Source: Chrysoporthe austroafricana (Eukaryota > Ascomycota > Sordariomycetes > Diaporthales > Cryphonectriaceae). Taken from it: DNA of 64,000 bases. Both the position numbers and the translations under genes were made by a program. The DNA lies in contig JYIP02000007.1 in the NCBI GenBank assembly GCA_001051155.2, positions 3,040,342 to 3,104,341 on the forward strand, given 5' to 3'. Within the stretch, counting starts at the first letter, position 1. The number at the start of each line of letters is the position of its first letter. Below the pieces are notes generated by a model. The model searched no databases. It saw only the letters and a list, made by a program, of their open reading frames with translations, and had not been told where the DNA came from. This document shows positions 55,820 through 64,000 of this stretch, piece after piece.

Positions 55820-56809
55820 TTACGCAGGGTTGTGCAATGCAGATGTTCTCTCCGATCGGTGTGGCGCCTCTACGCCCCAGCTCTTCCGCAAAACCTCCTC
55901 GGCCTGATTGTGCCAGGCTTCTACGAGGATCACGCCCGAATCTTTGTAGGTCCGGGCCGTAGTGGCAAACCGTCTCTCTACCGTATCCATGTCGAGCAGG
56001 GTATCCATATCGAGCAGGGTATCCATATCGAGCAGGGTATCCATATCGAGCAGGGTATCCCACTCCGTAATGTCCTCAAACAGCCGTGCCAAATCGAAGG
56101 CAGGGCCTCCGAAAGGCCCCTCGTCGTCACAATTCCAGTCCTCAGCCCAGGATTCCATTTCAGGAAGCCGGTTCTCGTCAGTAAGGCCATCATCTTCTAT
56201 AGCATGTTCGTACCGGTCGCGGACTATCCAGATAGATTTCTTGGGCGAGGTAATGTCCATAACTGCGAAATAGTCTGTATCCCACCACTCCCCTTCCTGC
56301 ATACGCTGGTAACAGACCGGGCCGAGATAAGCAATAAAACGGGGCAATAACCTCGGATTTTGCTCTGCGTTTATCCCGCTAGGCGCGGCTGAGATCGGAA
56401 AGGCCATCTCCTCGATCCACCTACATTGGAAGTCGCCTTCTTTCTCCCTCTCCGCCTTAACAACCTTAGCCTTCGGAAATATCGTGAAATCATTAACAGA
56501 AGTCGCAACCCATAACCATCTCTCAGTAATCCTTCTCCCAATATCGATTCCACACCGGACCAGATCAAATTTCACGCTCTTGGTTACGGGTAGAGGAACT
56601 ACTATCATAGGCTTTCTCTCGAACCAATCCCGGCAATACGGGTTAATTACTTGAGTAAGTCCGCTATCATTCAGCTCATTAGTATCCGTAAACATTTTCA
56701 GGCTGAATAGGTTTTGAACATAAGCTTTAGGCGATACCACCGTATCTTGCTCTTGGTCCCGAGCTCCGTCGCTTAGGTATTCAAGGCCGGAAGGCTTGGC
56801 CGTAGCCAT
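55820..56809 (-). CDS. Intact uncharacterised 329-residue protein with DTLLDM repeats
   Basis: A single open frame starts at ATG 56809 (MATAKPSGLEYLSDGARDQE). The body looks globular and acidic, with Trp-rich segments (ERWLWVATSVNDF, EGEWWDTDYFAVMDI) and IWIVRDRYEHAI. Near the C-terminus four copies of an 18-bp unit (55984-56055) encode repeated LDMDTL/DTLLDM, after which the frame continues to 55820. No domain is recognised and no signal peptide or membrane segment is seen. The codon-phase repeat and unbroken length support real coding. It is one of only two long intact genes in the window. Confidence 0.65.
   Translation of the reverse strand: MATAKPSGLEYLSDGARDQEQDTVVSPKAYVQNLFSLKMFTDTNELNDSGLTQVINPYCRDWFERKPMIVVPLPVTKSVKFDLVRCGIDIGRRITERWLWVATSVNDFTIFPKAKVVKAEREKEGDFQCRWIEEMAFPISAAPSGINAEQNPRLLPRFIAYLGPVCYQRMQEGEWWDTDYFAVMDITSPKKSIWIVRDRYEHAIEDDGLTDENRLPEMESWAEDWNCDDEGPFGGPAFDLARLFEDITEWDTLLDMDTLLDMDTLLDMDTLLDMDTVERRFATTARTYKDSGVILVEAWHNQAEEVLRKSWGVEAPHRSERTSALHNPA
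55984..56055 (-). repeat. Four in-frame 18-bp tandem units
   Basis: TATCCATATCGAGCAGGG is repeated four times on the plus strand (first copy with one base change). The unit length is a multiple of three, so copy-number changes would keep the host frame open. Confidence 0.95.
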
Positions 56810-57266
56810 ATTTACGAACAGCCGAAGTTAAATAAAGGGGCTGATAACTGCAGTGATGAGCAGGAGGAGATACAGTAGCGGTAATGCCAAGAGCAGATAA
56901 CCCTAGATCCGGATATTGAATGTGGTTCAAAAATTGTGATCGTATTGTATGCTTGCAGAAGTGTTTCTCTCGATTGCCGATGCTGGGATGTTTCTGTCTT
57001 ACCTTACAATAAGGCGGCAGCAGCTTCTCCATTTTATACGCCGACGGGTCTTGGTTTACAATCTATGTAGATATATTACAGCCAGTACTGTTTCCGGGTA
57101 TTCGTCTAGCTCCTTTGTTGCTTGCTCAATCGGTTGCATGGTATATTCGGCAGTCGCATGGTTTTGAATCCAGTCATGGGCACTTGACATATCAAGTTTG
57201 AGACAACGAGGCTCTGTGTGGTTGGTCCAGGGACAACAAGATGCTTAGCGAGTACATTGAAGCAAA
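56810..57266. other. Upstream flank, no gene
   Basis: 5' flank of the minus-strand gene at 55820-56809 and left flank of the second solo LTR. No ORF supported. Confidence 0.5.
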
Positions 57267-57480
57267 TTCTCTGTGGGATAGCCAGTATGGGACAGCCAGA
57301 GCTGTTCACTCTGGCTTATGGGGACAGGCCAGGATATGGCCCGTGCACCAGGGCAAAGCCATTTCTACGCTCTGGCTGTTGCCCACGGCTTTCTTTCCCT
57401 CCTTCCTTCTAGACAGGAACAACAGACAGCAAATCGAAACCGATTCAGTACGTACGTGGTTAAGCCCAGCCAACATTCTC
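57267..57480. mobile_element. Second solo LTR (204 bp) with 5-bp target duplication
   Basis: 57272-57475 begins TGTGGG, ends CCAACA and is nearly identical to 22180-22383. It is flanked by the direct repeat TTCTC (57267-57271 and 57476-57480). Different target duplications show two independent insertions of one LTR family. Confidence 0.92.
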
Positions 57481-59700
57481 TAAGGGGCAAGGACATGCGA
57501 TTCACTAGATGTGAAAACACCTCGCATTGAGAGCCAAGGCCAATTAATGCCTAGGTAGCAGGCCTCTACGTGGCATGTAGGTCTTGTTTTGTGGTCGGGC
57601 CACGAAATCATCGAAGTAGTGCTCGAGATAGGCCTTGACTGGACATGGAGCGGCTGTGGCTCGCTGGCGGAAGACCGACAGGCTGGACCCAAACTTAACG
57701 CACTTACCTACGCCCGGCTACTGAGCAAGCGACGCAGGCCCTATCTCAGCCGCGTGAGTCAGGATACAGGAGCCAGGAAGCTGTTTCCTGAATCCCTGCT
57801 CGAGGGCTTGCCCATCAAGCAGCCTTGGAGGTCATAATCGCGGCTGATTAGGACAGAGTTTGTCCTCTCTTTGCACCTCGTTGTGCTCAACAATAGAATC
57901 GACATTAGCCTTGCCAGAATCGTTTGGTTCGCGTCAGGCTGTCTTCGTACTCGATTGTTGCAAGAGAGACTGCGACCAAGGTTCTGTGGGGATTTAAACA
58001 CAACGCCAGCGCCCGTCTGCCTAAATTTCACAGGGCATAGAATTCGTCCCTGGCTTGTCGTAAGTCGCGGCTAGACCAGCGAAACCGTGACGGTCAGGAA
58101 GTTTGTGCACAAGCTTTTAGATCAAAGGATAGACTTAAACAAAGGACCCCATACGTCAGTGAAGTGGACGAAAATACTGTAAGCTGAGGCGAAGAAAGGG
58201 TGAACCAGTGTTGGGCATCTAGGCAGCTGCGACGACTCCGGTCAGAGCGGAAGCAAGATCTAGCTGAGGTACATCTGCCACAATACTGTATTGTTATGCC
58301 CTGTTTGTACCATAGCTCATAAGGCTAAGCTTAGGTCTTGGTTGGCATTTTGGGAATTGATCGAGCAGACCACCTTGACGAGTGTTCATCAACCATCAAC
58401 CCACAATGCTGGCAACGACCACTTGCTACAAATTCTTTTTGACAAAGGGGAAATCCGCAGTACTGTATATTATTCAGAGTAGTAACGGCTATCGCAGATC
58501 CTATTATAAAAGGGATCATCCGACATGATGACGTCCCCATCAGCATCCACAGTCCGTTCGGTCTATTTCTCGTGCTCTGCATCTGTCTTCTGCCCCATGC
58601 TGATAGCGGGGCTTGAGATACCCCTAAGATTGTGTTAGCCGTCCCTCATTGAAGCCAGGGCTGGGTGGAAACCAACCCGCGTTGAGTGCTGTACACTCGA
58701 GAATGCTTCACACTGTATGTTTCTGGCAGGGTGTAAATGGACACAATCATATCTCCTGTCCTGATGACTACGTCGGCACATAGCATGGCTTGATTGGGGA
58801 GGATATTTTTAGCAGTACGGCGTAGGCGCGCGGCTTTGGTGAAATCTCAGTGAAGAGATGACGAGTGAACCAAACTTATGATTGGACGAATAATAACAAT
58901 ACGAGATGACAGGCGGGCTTGGAGGCGAGCTTGGAAACTTAGGTATTGGATAGATATGGTGAACCTTTATAATTGATTTTAGGCGCCTATCTTGAATCGA
59001 AGAATGGAACCTGGGAGCCAGACACAGGAAAGTATATCCCGATTCCCGGCTTCAGGGCCATCCATTAAAGTACCTATGAAGAGGAAACCGAAAACCAGGA
59101 CACGGGACAGTGCATCCCAATTCCTGGTTCGAGGACGAGCACATGAGGTTATGAAGACGAAGCCGATGTGACTAGATCTTCAGTGTTCTTCCTGCATGCT
59201 ACCCCGTTCATTCATCCTGTAAGGGACAGGCGAGTAGACTTGTTCTCTACTTCGTCAAATGGGATTCTGGGCACGGACGAGTCGGCGGACCATCACTGCG
59301 TATCATTAGCCATGCTTATCATCGATCAATGGATTTCCAGAGACAGACTTTATGGACGATGCAAGGTGAAAGAGGCAGAGGATCATAAGCTCGCATGCAG
59401 AGTATCCTTCATGAAGCTTGGAGCAAGAAGTGCTCGCAGGCGAATAACAAGGTGCACCATGGCAAAGGCAATAGGCCTATGTTCCGGTCTGCTGGCGTTG
59501 ACCAGATGGTTTCGACATCTTGCTGCAGAACTCAGGTTGGACAACATACAAAGATTTCATTATTCCTCAGCTATCTTTACTCCTGGGCCCCCCTAATAGG
59601 CCACCAGGCCGTTTCTCGGTATTGGAAATTGGGCCTGGTCCTAGAAGCGTACCTGGACATCTGCCCGACTATCTGAAGCGGAAGATCAGAAGCTATATTG
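57481..59700. other. No supported gene
   Basis: Only short ORFs with no motifs. Two short direct duplications occur at about 59020-59110 (CAGGACACGGGACAG and related phrases). Confidence 0.45.
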
Positions 59701-59719
59701 CATTTGAGCCCAATGGCTT

Positions 59720-60197
59720 GTTTGCCAGAAAGCCAACTCATCTGAAGCTATTAATTTCTTCCACCAGTGAACGGATTTTCCAATGTGTGTCTGGGAAAAT
59801 TCTAAGTGTTTTCTGGCCAACTCTGCATGAGAAGTGGACGTCGAAGTGCCTTACGGTGCTTGATTCCCAGTTTCGCGAGTGCCCTGATCACAGTCCTTGG
59901 ATGCACATCCACCCCAGCCTGGATCACCGAATCCTCGGGTAAAATGAAAGGCTTTTGACTAACGATCCTAGCAATAAGCCTGATATCTCTATCAGATAGC
60001 TTTGGTAGCCGCCCTGAGCGTGGCGAAGAGACAGCTGATTTCTGGACGCGATAGCGTTTCACGATCTTATGGAGAGATCCAGGCAAAACGCCTTCTTTGA
60101 TGTGTAAAGCGCGAGGTGTGAGGCCCAATTCATAGCCTAGTGTAATTCTCGTCCTTTTATGAGGAGAATACTCAGTATTTGGTATTCTTTCCTTCAT
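59720..60197 (-). mobile_element. Tc1-type transposase fragment, second family
   Basis: From ATG 60197: SPHKRTRITLGYELGLTPR, then a Tc1-like helix-turn-helix (EGVLPGSLHKIVKRYRVQ), GRLPKLSDRDIRLIARIV and RTVIRALAKLGIKHRKALRR. The ORF stops at 59802, but homologous-looking sequence (HLEFSQTHIGK, WWKKLIASDE) continues in another frame to about 59720. That last block precedes the first catalytic Asp of the DDE domain in this family; beyond it nothing is recognisable. It differs from the fragment at 11711, so two transposase families have left remnants here. Confidence 0.75.
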
Positions 60198-60968
60198 TAC
60201 TGAGGTTGTTCTAATCGATTGAAAATAGGGTGTGTTTTGGAGAAGAGAAGAGCGAGGCGTGTAAGTGGAGAAAAACGCGAAAATTGGTCAGACTGTCTCC
60301 CCACTGTAGCCTACTCTATCGGGTCTGTTCGACTGATGATCTCGATCTGAGCTTTGATTCCAGCGTTGGAATTAGGGCTAAATCCTCTGCCATCGCCAAC
60401 CGTGGCCTGGTTCCTAGTTAGTTGCAGTTTCGGCGTCTCCCGAAGAGAGGGAAGGTTCCCTGTTGCAGCAGTTCCTGGCTACCACATTCGTTCGAAGGGG
60501 AAGCAACCGGTTTTGGTGACTGTCTGTGCCGGTAGCGCTTGTTTAGCAGGAATGCGCTGATGCCTACTTCATTGATTCGTAGCGTCAGGTGAGCCATTTG
60601 GCACCCGAAACAAAGCCGCAGCCAGATGCATGCGCAGATAGCCGGGTAGATAGAAGGTATCTCTACGTTGTGCCAGACCCCTCTTGCTAAGGGTCAAAGA
60701 CGAAACCAAATCGTTCTGGGCTGCGGAAGGTCACGGCTTGCCGAATCGAGTTTGTTACAGTCTAATATGCCGGATGATCGTGTTCTAGATATACCCGATA
60801 CTTCCGCTCAGTTACCCCAGACTTAGTCTCTTGAGGCTAGAATCCTGATTCGCGCACCAGAAACCTCTCCATTCAGTTCTCGCCTTCTGCCATCCTTCTT
60901 CGTGTCTCGTTCGAAGTTGGCTTGGTGGATTTGACGTCCGAATCAAGCTGCTCCTCCTTCCTCACCTG
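60198..60968. other. No supported gene
   Basis: Presumed 5' flank of the transposase fragment and 3' flank of the PigL-like gene. No ORF with motifs. Confidence 0.5.
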
Positions 60969-62193
60969 CTAGGGCGAGCTTTTGGTCTTTCGACTGTCTG
61001 AAGATGGAGCAGAGGCCGTCGCAGCATGATGAGCATTGGTCCCGGTTCCAAAGCGACTCCTATACCGGTCTTCGGAAAACTTCCGCAAGGTGTCATCAGA
61101 CATCGAACCAACCAGCTGAGCGGAGCTGTCCTTTGACAACGCCCTCTTAACATCAAAAAGGTCTGCCAGGCTTGTAACCACCACTTGATCACTATCACCT
61201 TCCGCAATGACCGCCCCTACCCTGTAGATCTTCTGACGAACTTCAGCCGAAGCCATCTGGCACACTTCCAGACACTGCCTCGACACGCTTATGTCGTTCA
61301 GTAACTCCTGTCTCTCATGGCCCGATACAGGAGACCCGCCCAATGTCAAGGTCTCCAAACGTTTTCTGAGATGGTTAGTTATCTCAACAAAGCGATCACG
61401 AATTGTCCCCCAAGGCTTGACGAGTTAAGCGCTGTGCCTCGAAGTAGTCGCGGTCTCCACTCCCCGCGACATCAGTGACTGTACGACTTTGAAGAGATGG
61501 TTCCTGATCCGTCAAAGATTCAATATAGGACCTCGCATCTTCACAAACTCGTAGGCACTGCTTGGTCACTGCTTTTTCATCTCTCAGATCTATGCCGGTA
61601 TCCGAGGTATCCGAGGCTTCCATAGCCAGTACCGCCGGCTTCTTATCAATATGTTACAGGCGGACCTCAAGATTGTATGCGGTATCTTTAATCATTTCAG
61701 TATATTTCTCGATTATTCGATAAGATAGTCTCGATATATGCTTACAGTAATCTAGTTAATCAGATTCGGGATAATAAATAATGCGATTAATATAATAATA
61801 GCTCTTATAATAATAGAGATTATTGATTTATATTTTGCCAGATTATTTATAAATTTATTTATATTATTTCTTTTGAATTCCAATTTTGCCTAATTTCGAA
61901 AACCTATTTTCGATTTCTAGCTGAGTTGGTATAAAGATATCTCAAAATCGCGATAAATTTAACTATATCGATCCATAGGACCCTCGAAGAGCTCTAGCGT
62001 TAATGCCTCAATATTAATAGATTTACTATTCTTTATGGCTTCATTTAGCGAATCCAGAATCTTAGTCAGGTTTTCGAGAAGTCTTGTCGCGATCTTTGTA
62101 ACGTTGAATTGTATCTATAAGGGATCTCGTCGACTGAATGGCGGCTGTGACCACAGCTAGCACAGAGGCAGCGATGCTTAATGGGTCAGCCAT
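60969..62193 (-). pseudogene. Short PigL/Helo-like protein, broken
   Basis: ATG 62193 gives MADPLSIAASVLAVVTAAIQ, as in the 22.8 kb paralogue. The N-terminal half is AT-enriched with several stops (62062 onward). From about 61620 it is clean: GIDLRDEKAVTKQCLRVCED, ARSYIESLTDQEPSLQS; then a one-base loss near 61397; then VSRQCLEVCQMAS and QVVVTSLADLFDV, STAQLVG-type and FSEDRYRSRFGTG blocks to the stop at 60969. The end corresponds to the short form of the family, unlike the long form at 19-22.8 kb. The N-terminus looks RIP-mutated and the C-terminus spared. Role unknown. Confidence 0.75.
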
Positions 62194-62726
62194 CTGCAAG
62201 GTCGTGGCGACATGCGTTGTGGGTAGAGAGGTAGAAGTGATGATGGGGACTAATGGCTTCGCTTTGAATCTCAAGTAACGCGCAATTGTAGCGCGCAATC
62301 GCAGCAGCGTGGACCCCTCGTGACCAACGACAGCAAGCATGCACGCTATATATATATGAGGGTAAGCGCTCTTGATCCGCTCCATAAATTAATTGCCTGG
62401 CTCAAGTTATTTGATTGGGTCTTACGCAACCTCGCATGCACCTCTACCCGGTCATTACCGTGTTAAAAGGCGCCCGGTCGACGAATTATTCCTTGTAAGA
62501 ATCGGGCATTAGCAATGATTTCGCCATTCCTGTACTGTAACGTGCAGATCGCCTATGACAAAACCGTTTCAATTACTTGCCGACACTAAGTACCGTCTCA
62601 GCGTACGGCCTAGACTGCTTAGCATTGCATCGCGTCAAGCGCCTCTACAGAACTAGTGTGTTCTGCCTTCCCCCAATCATAGATCGAAGGCTGCCCAGCA
62701 TGGGCGCTGAGACAAACCCTAGGCTA

Positions 62727-63713
62727 TGGGACGCCTCTAAAAATAATGGTATTGGCGCTTATTAGTTCGCTAAGTTTATCTGTACAGCAGGTCAAGCGAG
62801 CAATACATGCGCCTGAAGCGCTGAAGCTCGCTAGGAGGTTGCTGCTTGTTCACGCAAGATTGTGTGTTCGAGGGGACGAGCAGGTGAGAGAGCGGGGTAC
62901 CTTTCAGCAGGCGGAAGGGTTCGGACTTCGCCCGTTCTTCGCCACTCCATAGTGCTTCAGCCAACGAAACCTAGATGGGAAGTTTGGCTAATCATTCCAC
63001 AGGAGAGCGGATGCATCCTCGAGCAGAATGATCGGGAAGTCGGCCGATCACTGTAACAACCTGCATTAGAGCACAGCTGAAGCCACCGAGCGTCGGCACA
63101 AGGATGTGATAGATATCTTGGCAAAGCATACCTAGCATACCATTTCGTTCCTCGTTCGCTAAAACTCAGTTCCGACTTCGATAAAGCCAGATTCAATCAT
63201 ATTCCGCAACGATCGAGTCCTATAAGATGGCTAAACTACTCCTTCTTCTTTCGAGATATCCCAAAAGGTACGGATGCGGGAGAAAAGATACGTACCGTCT
63301 TCTGCCAATGCCCCTTTGGAAGGAGCTGATGGCTTTCTTAAGGAGCTCTCAACGAACTGCTCGAGTGAAGGCTCCAACTTAAGGCGAAGCACGTGGTCGG
63401 GAGGCTCTCTATTCCCGAGTCGGTATTGAACGATGGAGACAATCCATGGTTCTCCAACAAAGAGGAGTTGACGCCCCAAGGTGGCTAACGCGATCTCGGC
63501 GACGTCATCGCAGATCTTATCAAGTCTATTCAATGATCGAGGGCGGGAACAAGCCCCCTTTTGTGACTCTCCAGGTGGGTGACTGCCATCCGTTGTCAAT
63601 TTGTCCGGTGATTGCGGTAAGCAAAGGCGACCTCTTGGGTGTCTTTGCCAGACCATCCACTGTTCAAAAGAAACGTCTCTCGTCCAGAGGATCCCAGAAT
63701 CGACCAAAGACCT
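62727..63713 (+). pseudogene. Less-mutated copy of the 52 kb coding repeat
   Basis: Aligned over its whole length with 51964-52966. It keeps a readable exon (ISSLSLSVQQVKRAIHAPEA, then LARRLLLVHARLCVRGDEQV, 62750-62952) and a second block (PPFVTLQVGDCHPLSICPVI, 63560-63620) homologous to 5880-6309, but frames are broken between them and a short deletion follows 62945. Ends where the following gene's sequence begins. Confidence 0.75.
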
Positions 63714-63770
63714 AAGTTGTCCGATCGGCAAGAGTCACATTTTAGCCTCCTTTCGAGCCTCGACGCGGCT

Positions 63771-64000
63771 ATGGAACTCATCGCGTACGGCGTCGGCGTC
63801 GTGCCGAGGGCAATCAAGGTACGTCAGCCGGCGAGCCTGTCCCTGTTTTTTCTCCATAACGTTACCCGGTGACTAATCCGCTGTTGATTTTCGGAAATAC
63901 AGGCCCAATTAGCTGATTCTCCCCCGAACATTCCCCTGCCACCTTTCGTGGAGCATAACTTCGCCCCCGTCTCCCCAGATGATCGACATTTATCGTCGCC
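63771..64000 (+). CDS. 5' part of a gene running off the window
   Basis: ATG 63771 gives MELIAYGVGVVPRAIK (ending 63818), then an 84-bp intron 63819-63902 (GTACGT donor, TGACTAAT and CTGTTGAT branch candidates, ACAG end), then an open exon (AQLADSPPNIPLPPFVEHNF) to the window edge. The frame is also open upstream (SDRQESHFSLLSSLDAA), so the true start may be earlier. No family is identified. Confidence 0.5.

Noticed and set aside
63231..63731. 166-codon minus-strand ORF
   Set aside because: The plus strand of this stretch carries the conserved protein blocks shared by three copies, so the minus ORF is a shadow.

Overview
The window looks like nuclear DNA of a filamentous ascomycete (Pezizomycotina). 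The evidence is: short spliceosomal introns with GT..AG ends and CTAAC/CTGAC-type branch points; fungal-specific families (a PigL/Helo-like N-terminal protein, NACHT and TPR pieces of STAND receptors, an FHA-kinase, an Hst3/Hst4-like sirtuin, fungal Tc1-type transposases); solo LTRs; and a strongly C-to-T mutated, AT-rich repeat copy of the kind made by repeat-induced point mutation (RIP). A Eurotiomycete-like host is my guess from family resemblance only. The region is an accessory, repeat-rich, pseudogene-rich compartment rather than a core-gene region.

Layout. 1-4.4 kb: no convincing gene except one small minus-strand ORF, plus palindrome clusters. 4.5-7.7 kb: a weak small gene, a Ser/Thr/Pro-rich broken gene, one clean copy of a three-copy coding repeat, and a broken TPR array. 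9.3-14.1 kb: a C2H2 zinc-finger gene with one stop, a Tc1-type transposase stub and a multi-pass membrane protein with two Trp-to-TAG changes. 16.3-18.3 kb: an uncharacterised multi-exon gene. 19.0-22.8 kb: a long PigL-like gene broken by a solo LTR and several stops. 24.3-27.8 kb: a truncated sirtuin read in one frame with an Ulp1-type cysteine protease domain, probably one fusion gene. 27.8-36.5 kb: GC-rich low-complexity DNA with copies of a small coiled-coil gene family (proteins starting MPSAA or similar), CCAGA satellites and degenerate repeats. 36.5-51.9 kb: a mosaic of short dispersed repeats and 9-bp AGCT arrays, in which sit a NACHT fragment, one intact two-exon uncharacterised gene (42189-43399) and an FHA-kinase pseudogene. 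52.0-53.2 kb: heavily RIP-mutated copy of the 62.7-63.7 kb repeat. 55.8-56.8 kb: an intact 329-residue ORF. 57.3 kb: a second solo LTR. 59.7-62.2 kb: a Tc1 fragment and a second, shorter PigL-like pseudogene. 63.8 kb to the end: the 5' part of another gene.

Two themes run through the window. First, many otherwise well-preserved genes carry one to a few in-frame stops, most of which are one C-to-T step (usually CpA to TpA) from a Gln or Trp codon. This fits light RIP; recoding or UAG-to-UGG RNA editing is a testable alternative. Second, several small dispersed families (AGCT arrays, the MPSAA family with its conserved upstream motif, short GC-rich fragments) recur on both strands and do not match a transposon class I recognise. 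All homology statements are from memory of the families; no search was run.
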